This document shows, in pieces, positions 53,603 to 60,545 of a stretch of 64,000 nucleotides of DNA (its first letter is position 1; every line of letters starts with the position of its first letter). Made by a program: the position numbers and the translations under genes. The stretch is from an uncultured Bacilli bacterium. GTDB lineage: Bacteria; Bacillota_I; Bacilli_A; RF39; UBA660. Where the stretch lies: assembly GCA_934096405.1 (NCBI GenBank), contig CAKOLW010000003.1:3445-67444 (forward strand). The letters run 5' to 3'. The notes beneath the pieces are model-generated. The model worked only from the letters and a program-made list of their open reading frames with translations, was not told where the DNA came from and did no database searches.

Positions 53603-54340
53603 ATGAAAAAGCATTGTGGAACATGTGGAAAAGAAATAGATAAATGTGTATGTGAAAATAAAAATGAAAGTAATATTAAAAGTGTATTTAAAGGAATAGG
53701 ATTTACTATTATATTATTTCTATCTTATTTGTTAATACCTACTTTTATAGCAACTTTAACATATCAAACATTTAAAATTAGTGAAAGTCTTGCTTCATTT
53801 ATAGGTAATTTAGTTTACATACTTGGTGTTATTTATTATTTTAGAAAGTTATTTGAAAAAGATTTATTAGATTATAAAAATAATTTTGGTAAGTATTTAG
53901 GGAATTCTTTTAAATATTGGGGTATAGGTTTAGCTGTTATGATGGTTACTAATTTAATTATAAATGTATTTGTGTTTAAGGGACAAATAGCTAATAATGA
54001 AGAAGTTAATCGTGCTTTTTTAGAAAGTTACAAAGTTATTGGATTTATTCAAATAGTATTTATGGCACCTATCATAGAAGAATTAATATTTAGATACGGA
54101 ATTAGTAAAATAACAAGACATAAATATATTTACCCATTATTAAGTGCTTTAGCATTTGGACTTCCTCATGCTTTAACCAATATTACTTCACCTTTAGATT
54201 TACTTTATGTTATTCCATATGGGGCTTTAGGTTATGCTTTCGCAGCTTTATATAATAAAACTGATAATATTATTACTAATATAAGTATGCATGCTACTCA
54301 TAATTTACTGGTTTATTTAGTTATAATATTAGCTATATAG
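53603..54340 (+). CDS. CPBP-family intramembrane protease with zinc-ribbon N-terminus
   Basis: About 245 residues. Residues 4-18 form a small zinc-ribbon-like knuckle (HCGTCGKEIDKCVC). Then six or more membrane helices. CPBP motif 1 is APIIEELIFRYGI (near 153-165) with paired Glu and Arg; motif 2 is LAFGLPHAL (near 185); a further His sits in ISMHATHNLLV. These match glutamic-type CAAX-like proteases (Abi/CPBP). Role unknown; such proteins act in bacteriocin immunity or signal processing. ATG 53603 has AGGATGTGAT upstream. Eight bases separate it from the next gene. Confidence 0.85.
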   Translation: MKKHCGTCGKEIDKCVCENKNESNIKSVFKGIGFTIILFLSYLLIPTFIATLTYQTFKISESLASFIGNLVYILGVIYYFRKLFEKDLLDYKNNFGKYLGNSFKYWGIGLAVMMVTNLIINVFVFKGQIANNEEVNRAFLESYKVIGFIQIVFMAPIIEELIFRYGISKITRHKYIYPLLSALAFGLPHALTNITSPLDLLYVIPYGALGYAFAALYNKTDNIITNISMHATHNLLVYLVIILAI

Positions 54341-54347
54341 GTGTAAG

Positions 54348-55205
54348 ATGAAAGAAGAAAGTGTAGAAGAGGTAAAACCTAAAAGAAATAGATTAACTAA
54401 TTTTTTAATTATTTTGGTTATTATATTATTGTCTTTATTAATGTATTCTAAATATGTAGAAACAAGGCTTATAAGGGTTAAAGAATATTTAGTAAGTGAA
54501 TCTAGCGTACCAAGTAATTTTAATGGAGTTAATGTGGTTTATTTTAGTGATTTATTATATGGTACTGTAGATGATAAGTTTGTAAGTAATTTAGTTGATA
54601 AAATAAATGACATGAAGCCTGATATTGTTTTATTTGGTGGTTCATTGATAAGTAAAGAATATAAACTATCTAGTAATGATAAGAAAGAATTGGTTAAAAG
54701 TTTAAGTAAGATAGATAGCACTATAGGTAAATATTATGTTAATTCTTTTATAGATAAAGAAAATACTAAAGAAATAATGGAATCTAGTGGTTTTATTAAT
54801 AAAGATAATATTGGAGAATTTGTATATAATGATAGTAATACTCCATTATGTATTTATGGAATAGGTAGTTATAATTCTGGTAAGAGTGATGTTAGTGGAT
54901 TAGTTAATTGTAATGGTTATTATACAATTGTATTTACTCATGAAGGAGATATTTTTGATAAGGTTCTAGAACTTGATTTTAAACCTAATATTATGTTTTC
55001 TGGTAATTCTTTAGGTGGAGAAGTTAATTTACCTTTTTATAATAATTTAATTAAGTATAAAGGTAGTAATAAATATTATTTAGATTATTATAATAAAAGT
55101 AATATTAGAATTTATGTTTCTAATGGGTTAGGTACAGATAAGCTTGGTTTAAGGCTTAATAATTTTCCGTCATTTACATTTATTAGGTTAAAAAGTACAG
55201 ACTAA
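54348..55205 (+). CDS. Metallophosphatase-like protein with lost active site
   Basis: A 285-residue protein with one N-terminal membrane helix (about 18-36) and an external YkuE-like calcineurin fold. Every metal-binding motif is degraded: SDLLYG instead of SDLHxG, LFGGSLIS instead of TGDL, FTHEGD for the His-Pro-Asp block, and SGNSLGGEVNLP instead of SGHTHGGQxxxP. The shell of the fold (NGVNVVYFSDL, NGLGTDKLGLRLNNFP) is kept. It is therefore predicted to be a pseudoenzyme, perhaps a binding protein. The reading frame is clean and codon use normal, so it is not simply decaying. Follows the CPBP gene by eight bases. Confidence 0.75.
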   Translation: MKEESVEEVKPKRNRLTNFLIILVIILLSLLMYSKYVETRLIRVKEYLVSESSVPSNFNGVNVVYFSDLLYGTVDDKFVSNLVDKINDMKPDIVLFGGSLISKEYKLSSNDKKELVKSLSKIDSTIGKYYVNSFIDKENTKEIMESSGFINKDNIGEFVYNDSNTPLCIYGIGSYNSGKSDVSGLVNCNGYYTIVFTHEGDIFDKVLELDFKPNIMFSGNSLGGEVNLPFYNNLIKYKGSNKYYLDYYNKSNIRIYVSNGLGTDKLGLRLNNFPSFTFIRLKSTD

Positions 55206-55243
55206 TTAAAAAGCACCTCATATATTATTGTAAGAGGTGTTTT
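55201..55243 (+). promoter_or_regulatory. Hairpin that holds the next gene's ribosome site; sigma-K-like motif
   Basis: CACCTC (55214-55219) pairs with GAGGTG (55234-55239), followed by TTTT, an intrinsic-terminator shape after the upstream gene. GAGGTG is also the ribosome site of the ORF at 55244. AC at 55201-55202 and CATATATTA at 55219-55227 have the 16-base spacing of the Bacillus sigma-K pattern, but the resulting leader would be almost nil, so this is weak. Confidence 0.45.
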
Positions 55244-55441
55244 ATGTATACAAATTATATACCTAGAAAAGTTAGTTATAAAAAGGATACTCGTTTTGTT
55301 CCGTTTGCCGGACCATTCTTATTAGGTGCTTTAACTGGTGGTGTTGCAGTAGCGGCTGTTGGACCTAGACCAAGACCTTATTATGGTTATCCAAATAATG
55401 GTTATATGCCTTATCCAAGACCATATCCATATTATTACTGA
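55244..55441 (+). CDS. Small Pro/Tyr-rich protein, coat-like
   Basis: A 65-residue protein: basic start (MYTNYIPRKVSYKKDTR), a hydrophobic segment (about 17-42, FAGPFLLGALTGGVAVAAVG) and a Pro/Tyr/Arg-rich tail (PRPRPYYGYPNNGY, ending YPYYY). Pro-Tyr-rich tails like this are common in small spore-coat and envelope proteins, but no family can be assigned. Its ribosome site lies in the hairpin described above. Confidence 0.55.
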   Translation: MYTNYIPRKVSYKKDTRFVPFAGPFLLGALTGGVAVAAVGPRPRPYYGYPNNGYMPYPRPYPYYY

Positions 55442-55478
55442 TTTTTAAGGGGAAGGACAATTTATTATATTGTTCTTT

Positions 55479-55954
55479 TTATTTTGTTGTTTCTAATTCT
55501 TTTAATAGTAGTTTCTTGATTCTATCTGTATCAGCAAAGAAAACTTTACTACCATTTCTATGATATTTTAGTAAATTTTTAAAATTATTGGTTATTTCTT
55601 TTGTTAAAACACTACCTATTTTCGTTGGAATTCCATTTAAAGTGTGTACATGATCAATATATTTTTCTAAAGTTGGAAATGCGTTTTGAAATAATATAAC
55701 TGAGTCTTGATTTAGTATTTTTCTTATCCATATAGTGTTACAAAAACCATATTTTTAATTTTTTTATCAATTATTTTATTGTATTTCTCAACTTTACTGC
55801 TAAGTGGTATAAACCATAATATATTTTTATCTTTAATAGTAAAATATGTTGATCGTTTTTTACCATATTCGTGGTTAGTCATAAGGGTTTCATCACTGAC
55901 TAAATCAAAGAATTCATCTTTGATGTGATATAAGTAGTCAGTTTTTATTTTCAT
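55479..55954 (-). pseudogene. Type III TA toxin, CptN/ToxN-like, frameshifted
   Basis: From ATG 55954 (AAAGGA upstream) the product begins MKIKTDYLYHIKDEFFDLVS, then LMTNHEYGKKRSTYF, NILWFIPLSSKVEKYNKIID: the pattern of CptIN-family endoribonuclease toxins. The frame breaks near 55752-55756, where a run of five T on the plus strand (five A in the gene) would need six. With one base added it continues KYGFCNTIWIRKILNQDSVI, FPTLEKYIDHVHTLNG and ends at TAA 55479, total about 158 residues, the normal family length. As read, translation stops near 55724. It may be a real mutation, a slippage site, or a sequencing error. Confidence 0.75.
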
Positions 55955-56063
55955 ATATTGTGTTTTCCTTTCTTGTTCTATAAATATTTTATTAACTAAT
56001 GTCATAATTTTAACACAAGTATATATGTTTACCAATATAATGTTTGCTATGTATCAAATTTCT

Positions 56064-56096
56064 ATAAAAGAAAACTTCTATCAAATGATAGAAGTT
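56064..56096 (-). terminator. Terminator between antitoxin RNA and toxin
   Basis: On the minus strand AACTTCTATCA-TT-TGATAGAAGTT followed by TTCTTTT. In type III loci such a partial terminator sets the RNA antitoxin in excess over toxin mRNA. Confidence 0.85.
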
Positions 56097-56184
56097 CCAT
56101 ATATTTTCCTTCGGGATCATTTATTTAACTCGCACCACCCGTAAGCGAGAAACATTTGCATATTTGTGCATTTCTGTTGAATGC
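56097..56184 (-). ncRNA. Candidate type III antitoxin RNA with pseudoknot
   Basis: Between promoter and terminator lies one GC-rich unit. On the minus strand CTCGC (56149-56145) pairs with GCGAG (56133-56129), and the loop CGGG (56141-56138) can pair with downstream CCCG (56115-56112), an H-type pseudoknot like those of ToxI/CptI RNAs that wrap the toxin. Upstream TGCATT/AATGCA gives a 5' hairpin. Only one unit is visible, whereas related loci usually have two or more tandem repeats. Confidence 0.65.
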
Positions 56185-56190
56185 AATATT

Positions 56191-56219
56191 AATATACTAT
56201 ATTTTATGCAAAATGTCAA
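56191..56219 (-). promoter_or_regulatory. Promoter of the type III TA locus
   Basis: Minus-strand TTGACA (56219-56214) and TATATT (56196-56191), spacer 17. Confidence 0.75.
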
Positions 56220-56258
56220 ATTTTATTTATATATTATGATATTTATTTTTACTTTATT

Positions 56259-57482
56259 TTAGTCTTCAATTGGAAGAACAATTTTACAAATAGTTCCTTT
56301 TTTTAATACAGAAGAATAACTTAAATTTCCTTTATGTGCTTTTATTATTTCATTACTTAAACTTACTCCAAGACCTGTACCATAGTCTTTAGTAGTTACA
56401 AATGGTGTAGTAATTTTGTCTAATGTTTCTTTTGCCATTCCTTCTCCGTTATCTATAACACTTATTACTAATAAATCCCCATCTTTAAAAATAGTAGTTC
56501 TAACTATACCTTCATCACTTTCACATGCTTCAATAGCATTTTTAATTATATTTAAAATAACTTGTTTCATTCTAATAGCGTCTATATTAACTATAATATT
56601 AGACTCTATTTTAAAATAATACTCAATTCTTTTAGCATTAAATAATGGTATTAAAATATCTTTAATTTCATCCATTAAGGCATTAAAATTTGTTTCTTGT
56701 TTATTAATCTTTATTTTAGAAAACTCTAAAAAATCATTTAATAAATTAAGGGTTCTAACTAATTCATTATTTATAATAGATAAATATCTTTCACTTTTAC
56801 TTTTATCATTTATATCAAACATATCTAAATAACCTTTTATAACTGCTAGGGGATTCTTTATTTCATGCGTTATTTTAAATATAGATAATCTTAAATCTTT
56901 TTCTTTTTCAAAATTCTTTAAGTTTGTATGTAAACTAATTACATTATTTGCTTCTTCTATACCTAAGTTTATTACTATTATAGATATTGCATATATAATT
57001 AGTGAACACACTGTAGAAACTAATATTTCGTAACTATAATTATGAAAGAAATTTAATGCCATTGTTATAGCTAATAGAAGAGTAGATATAATAGTAAAAA
57101 ATAATTTACTTTTATTTCTTCTACTATAATACTCATAAAATAAATATAAAATTATAAAGAATGGAATTATTATATACCATTTAAAATTTAGAATACATAT
57201 AGAATATATTGAAATTATGATACTCATAAATAGTGCATTCTTTTTACTATTATGTATGTAAGCTATTATAATAGGAATAATAATTGAAACAAATTGATAT
57301 TCTGAATAAGTATAATTCTTATATAAAATAGCCAAGTAAAAAGATAAATATAAAAATATATTAAATAGTATATTTACTTTTTCTTTTTTCATATTTTGCA
57401 TGGATACAGTAAAATATTCAAATATAAGTATTGGGAATATAATTAATACGACATTTATTAATAAACTTACTATGTTATTCAT
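56259..57482 (-). CDS. KinB-like membrane sensor histidine kinase
   Basis: About 407 residues. Six or more membrane helices fill residues 5-180 (for example LLINVVLIIFPILIFEYF, FFTIISTLLLAITMALNF). The H box is FKITHEIKNPLAVIKGYLDM near 218-237; N box MKQVILNIIKNAIEACESD near 310-328; G1 IDNGEGMA and G2 GTGLGVSLSNEI follow. All catalytic parts are intact. The layout without extracytoplasmic domain resembles sporulation kinase KinB. No response regulator is adjacent, so it is an orphan. ATG 57482 with GAGGTGTG upstream. Confidence 0.85.
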   Translation of the reverse strand: MNNIVSLLINVVLIIFPILIFEYFTVSMQNMKKEKVNILFNIFLYLSFYLAILYKNYTYSEYQFVSIIIPIIIAYIHNSKKNALFMSIIISIYSICILNFKWYIIIPFFIILYLFYEYYSRRNKSKLFFTIISTLLLAITMALNFFHNYSYEILVSTVCSLIIYAISIIVINLGIEEANNVISLHTNLKNFEKEKDLRLSIFKITHEIKNPLAVIKGYLDMFDINDKSKSERYLSIINNELVRTLNLLNDFLEFSKIKINKQETNFNALMDEIKDILIPLFNAKRIEYYFKIESNIIVNIDAIRMKQVILNIIKNAIEACESDEGIVRTTIFKDGDLLVISVIDNGEGMAKETLDKITTPFVTTKDYGTGLGVSLSNEIIKAHKGNLSYSSVLKKGTICKIVLPIED

Positions 57483-57495
57483 TTCACACCTCACA

Positions 57496-57523
57496 AATAT
57501 ATATTACCATATTTAATTGTCAA
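57496..57523 (-). promoter_or_regulatory. Promoter of the histidine kinase gene
   Basis: Minus-strand TTGACA (57523-57518) and TATATT (57501-57496), spacer 16. Confidence 0.6.
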
Positions 57524-57544
57524 AATTTGTCGAATTATGTCGAA

Positions 57545-57580
57545 AAAAGAAAAAAATTAGCGATTATTTTAAATCACTAA
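57545..57580 (-). terminator. Terminator of the EIIB-like gene
   Basis: Minus-strand TTAGTGATT pairs with AATCGCTAA (one G-U), followed by a T-rich tail, overlapping the 3' end of the coding region. Confidence 0.75.
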
Positions 57581-57881
57581 TATATTTCTTAATATTTTTT
57601 GAATTAGAATCAAGAATAATCTTTAATTCATCATCAACTTCAACTATACCTTTAGCCCCTAATTTTTGAATAGCGTCTTTATCAACTATACTAGTATCTT
57701 TTACTCTTACTTTAAGTCTAGACATATGATAATTAGCACTTATTATGTTTTCTTTTCCACCTAAATATTGTATTAGTTTATTAATTTCAATTTTAAAGTC
57801 TTTCTTATTAATTTTAATAATAATAAAGCTTATTATTATTAATATTCCTAATATAATTAGATATTCATAACTTAATTCCAT
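57564..57881 (-). CDS. Membrane-anchored PTS EIIB-like protein, Cys replaced by His
   Basis: A 105-residue protein with one membrane helix (about 7-24, YLIILGILIIISFIIIKI) and a glucose-type EIIB domain: INKLIQYLGGKENIISANYH, MSRLKVRVKDTSIVDKDAIQ, LGAKGIVEVDDELKIIL. In PTS EIIB the phosphorylated residue is Cys in the motif CxTRLR; here the aligned position is His (HMSRLK). There is no EIIC transport domain. It may be a sensor or regulatory leftover rather than a sugar phosphotransferase. AGGTGA precedes the start. Confidence 0.7.
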   Translation of the reverse strand: MELSYEYLIILGILIIISFIIIKINKKDFKIEINKLIQYLGGKENIISANYHMSRLKVRVKDTSIVDKDAIQKLGAKGIVEVDDELKIILDSNSKNIKKYISDLK

Positions 57882-57947
57882 TTTTATTCACCTACTAGAA
57901 TTATACTATAAAAAAATAAAAAAATAAATATAATATTTATAATGTAC

Positions 57948-57974
57948 ACAAATTAAATTAAATGACATAAATTA
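57948..57974 (+). promoter_or_regulatory. Possible sigma-K-type promoter before the coat gene
   Basis: AC (57948-57949) then after 16 bases CATAAATTA (57966-57974), matching the loose Bacillus sigma-K pattern AC-N16-CATANNNTA, 29 bases before the ATG at 58004. The pattern is short and AT-rich, so chance is possible. Confidence 0.35.
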
Positions 57975-58003
57975 TTAGTGAATAATAAAGAAGGGGTGGA
58001 TTT

Positions 58004-58477
58004 ATGAATAATAATTTAGGTTCATGTGGATGTAGAAATTCAAATAATGATGATTGTCAAAATAATTGCATACAAGAAATACTACAAGTAATTAATGTTC
58101 TTCAAAATAATGCTTGTCCAGATAATTGTTTAAATTCTTGTGATAGACCTGCATTAGGTGGAGGCGGAAATTGTGTAGTATGTAATACTAGACCAATAAT
58201 GCTTTATACTTGTTGTGGAAATGGAACACCTTGGAGTATGCCAACAACTAGAACTACAACTGATTGTAATAGTGAAGATGCTACAGGATGCTCAAGTGTA
58301 TTCAGAGTAGAAAAATGTGATGGATGTTGTTGTACATTTAGAGTATTAGCTGCTAATACTGATTCTAGTAGTCCTTATCCATATGTTGCTACTGATTCAA
58401 TATTTACTATGAATGTTAATTGCATATGCTCATTAAGATGTTTAAATGATACTTATGTAGAATGTATATGTGGTTAA
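58004..58477 (+). CDS. CotY/ExsY-family spore-coat-like protein
   Basis: A 157-residue Cys-rich protein with about 20 Cys. It follows the CotY/CotZ/ExsY layout: a Cys-rich head (CGCRNSNNDDCQNNC), IQEILQVINVLQN, then CVVCNTRPIMLYTCCGNGTP, SSVFRVEKCDGCCCTFRVLA and the C-terminal NVNCICSLRCLND. In Bacillus these proteins self-assemble through disulfides into the outer spore coat or exosporium basal layer. AAGGGGTGG precedes the ATG. It suggests spore formation, or a reuse of the coat lattice elsewhere. A strong terminator follows. Confidence 0.82.
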   Translation: MNNNLGSCGCRNSNNDDCQNNCIQEILQVINVLQNNACPDNCLNSCDRPALGGGGNCVVCNTRPIMLYTCCGNGTPWSMPTTRTTTDCNSEDATGCSSVFRVEKCDGCCCTFRVLAANTDSSSPYPYVATDSIFTMNVNCICSLRCLNDTYVECICG

Positions 58478-58483
58478 TTAAAG

Positions 58484-58512
58484 ACTACCATTAATTTGGT
58501 AGTTTTTATTTT
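58484..58512 (+). terminator. Intrinsic terminator
   Basis: ACTACCA-TTAATT-TGGTAGT followed by TTTTATTTT. Confidence 0.85.
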
Positions 58513-58534
58513 GTTATTTTTTGATACAAAATAC

Positions 58535-58563
58535 TTGAACTCAATAAGATATTTTGGTAGAAT
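58535..58563 (+). promoter_or_regulatory. Promoter of poly-G leader copy 2
   Basis: TTGAAC (58535-58540) and TAGAAT (58558-58563), spacer 17; RNA would start near 58570, at the same conserved block as copy 1. Confidence 0.65.
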
Positions 58564-58569
58564 TAAAGA

Positions 58570-58722
58570 GTAAAAAGTAGAAGGAGCACAAAACTATGGG
58601 GCAAATAGATTTCTTTCATAATAAAACAATAGTTTGTTATGGGGGGGTCAGTATTATTAACTAACTCCCATAGTTTTTTCGTTATATTAAATTCATGGGC
58701 ACCAGTCTATGAGTTTTTTAGT
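58570..58722 (+). promoter_or_regulatory. Poly-G leader copy 2: peptide-coding attenuator candidate
   Basis: Same layout as 30349-30505. AACTATGGG (58592-58600) can pair with CCCATAGTT (58667-58675), followed by TTTTTT; this is a longer stem than in copy 1, with matching changes on both sides. A hairpin (CATAA...TTATG) precedes G7 (58641-58647). TCATGG (58693-58698) pairs with CTATGA (58707-58712), followed by TTTTTT (58714-58719). TATGGG at the G run can also pair with CCCATA, so the U-tailed arm has two possible partners. The loops between conserved flanks are otherwise unlike copy 1. Confidence 0.6.
58596..58664 (+). CDS. Leader peptide with Gly-Gly from a G7 run
   Basis: ATG with AAGGAG nine bases upstream encodes a 22-residue peptide, MGQIDFFHNKTIVCYGG then VSIIN, ending at TAA just before the U-tailed arm. 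In the frame reached by losing one G, translation would run through both hairpins and end in a TGA that overlaps the ATG of the surface gene at 58746 (ATGA), giving coupled translation. The peptide differs from copy 1 in sequence but not in layout. Confidence 0.5.
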   Translation: MGQIDFFHNKTIVCYGGVSIIN

Positions 58723-58745
58723 GCTCTAAAAATGGAGGAAAGACA

Positions 58746-60407
58746 ATGAAAGAAAAGAAGTATTTAATTTATGGAATATGTTTATCACTATTAATAGTTA
58801 TAGGAGTAACACTAGCATACTTTATAACAGAGATAGAAGGAGATAAAAAAGATGTTACATTAAATACAGGAGATTTAAGAGTAATATTTAATAATGGAGA
58901 GAAAATAGAAGGAATAGATATAGAACCAGGATGGAGTATAACAAAAACATTTAGTATAGAAAATAAATCTAAGACAGAATATAAATACAATATAGTAATA
59001 CAAGATTTAGTAAATACATTTGTATCAGATAACTTAGTATATAAAATAACAAGTACAAATAATGGACACAATATGGCAGATTATGAAGTATTACCAAAAT
59101 CAGAAACAACAGAAGATACAATACTAACATATAGTACAACAATATCAGGGAAAACGACACAAGAATATACAATAGAAGTAAAGTTTAAAGAAGAAGATAG
59201 AAACCAATATGAAGATATGGGTAAAACTATAACAGGTAAGATTTATATTACTAAAGGCACAAAAAATTCAACTTTTTTAACTCAGGCAATACTAAGAGAT
59301 AACCCAACAATAAGTGAAAGAACAGATTTTATAAATGTTAATATTGAAAACACAACAGGAACAATATATAAAACAAATAAAACAGAAGATGGTAGTTATG
59401 TATACTATTATTCTGGAAATACAACAAATAATTGGATTAAATTTGGCAAGTATGAAACAGACAGGTTTATGTCAACTAATTGTTATAATTCTTTTCGTTG
59501 TGAGGGCAATAGTCTTAATGAATGCTATGCTGCTGGTGGTATAGCTTGTTACTCTGCTTGGAATATAGGCGATGACATATATTGGAGAATAATTCGTACT
59601 AATGAAGACGAAAGCATAAGACTTTTATATTTTGGTACTAAAATGAATGTAAACAATAGAAGTGTTATATCTACTTCTGAATATAATATAAATAATAGTG
59701 ATCCTATGTATGTAGGCTATATGTATGGAACAAGTGGTTCATTAGAAAATAATAGAACAAATAGAAATGATAGTACAGTAAAAACATATATTGATACATG
59801 GTATCAAAATAATCTATTAACAAATTATGATAAATATATAAACAAAACTGCAATATATTGTAATGATAGAAGTGTTCCAAATAATAAATATTCCACATCT
59901 AGTAAATTTATATATGCATCTGCTCAAAGAATAGGCACGGGAGCACCATCATATAAATGTGGTGTAGATACAAACAATGAATTAATTGAAAGCACACAGG
60001 CTGTTGCAGATAAATTTAGTGCAAGTACAGAAGGCGGAGGAAATGGACAATTAAAATATCCAATTGCTTTAATGACGGGAGACGAAATGGCATTTGCAGG
60101 TGGCTACAATGGTAGCGAAAAATCAGATGACCCGTACCCATGGCATATATCTAACAGAGATGGAAAATGGAGATATCACCCTTTTTATTCATTATCGCCT
60201 GGAACTAATAGTCAACTAGTATTCATGGGTGCAAATTTACCACCAGCATCCATTGAATTTGATGCTGACATCGGCAGCTTTAATTCTATTAGTGGTGAAG
60301 AATTTGGAGTTGTTCCGGTCATTTCCCTATCTTCTTGTGTCAAAGTAACAGGAACAGGAACTGCTGATGATCCATATGTTGTTGATGAAGAAGGGTCTAC
60401 ATGTTAA
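58746..60407 (+). CDS. TasA/SipW-type surface protein with CLec-like module
   Basis: A 553-residue exported protein, close to the member at 18521 in its first 175 residues: helix ending GVTLAYF, TGDLRVIFNNGEKIEG, EPGWSITKTFSIEN, EDRNQYEDMGKTI. Then LTQAILRDNPTISERTDF and the shared module: YYYSGNTTNNWIKFGKY, a Cys-containing insert (about 235-270, TNCYNSFRCEGN, ECYAAGGIACYSAW), DIYWRIIRTNEDESIRLLY, AIYCNDR, YPIALMTGDEMAFAGG. The WW-MSP motif is replaced by YHPFYSLSPG. VVPVISLSSCVKVTGTGT and a final Cys follow. Sits behind poly-G leader copy 2, GGAGGA as ribosome site. Confidence 0.8.
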   Translation: MKEKKYLIYGICLSLLIVIGVTLAYFITEIEGDKKDVTLNTGDLRVIFNNGEKIEGIDIEPGWSITKTFSIENKSKTEYKYNIVIQDLVNTFVSDNLVYKITSTNNGHNMADYEVLPKSETTEDTILTYSTTISGKTTQEYTIEVKFKEEDRNQYEDMGKTITGKIYITKGTKNSTFLTQAILRDNPTISERTDFINVNIENTTGTIYKTNKTEDGSYVYYYSGNTTNNWIKFGKYETDRFMSTNCYNSFRCEGNSLNECYAAGGIACYSAWNIGDDIYWRIIRTNEDESIRLLYFGTKMNVNNRSVISTSEYNINNSDPMYVGYMYGTSGSLENNRTNRNDSTVKTYIDTWYQNNLLTNYDKYINKTAIYCNDRSVPNNKYSTSSKFIYASAQRIGTGAPSYKCGVDTNNELIESTQAVADKFSASTEGGGNGQLKYPIALMTGDEMAFAGGYNGSEKSDDPYPWHISNRDGKWRYHPFYSLSPGTNSQLVFMGANLPPASIEFDADIGSFNSISGEEFGVVPVISLSSCVKVTGTGTADDPYVVDEEGSTC

Positions 60408-60469
60408 AATAAAAACTCTAATATGAGTCATATAACTTTACAATAGTTAGTAAAATTATATGATAAGTA

Positions 60470-60498
60470 TTGACAAAGAGTTTTTTTTCTTTTATTTT
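60470..60498 (+). promoter_or_regulatory. Promoter of topA
   Basis: TTGACA (60470-60475) and TATTTT (60493-60498), spacer 17. Confidence 0.6.
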
Positions 60499-60545
60499 AG
60501 TTAGTGAGAGAACTAAAGCATTAAATTAAATGAAGGAGAATATAT

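Noticed and set aside
55954..56035. Longer N-terminus for the type III toxin from an upstream start near 56035
   Set aside because: The extra 27 residues fall in the spacer after the antitoxin terminator, while MKIKTDYLYHI matches the family start and has its own ribosome site.
59335..59544. Overlapping plus-strand frames inside the surface genes (also at 2243, 3939 and 46282)
   Set aside because: They lie in another frame of well-supported genes and give Leu/Ile/Met-rich products typical of shifted AT-rich codons.
1381..60407. Diversity-generating retroelement behind the variable C-type-lectin-like modules
   Set aside because: No reverse transcriptase, template repeat or adenine-biased variable repeat was seen. 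Differences include indels and whole inserts, which fits recombination.
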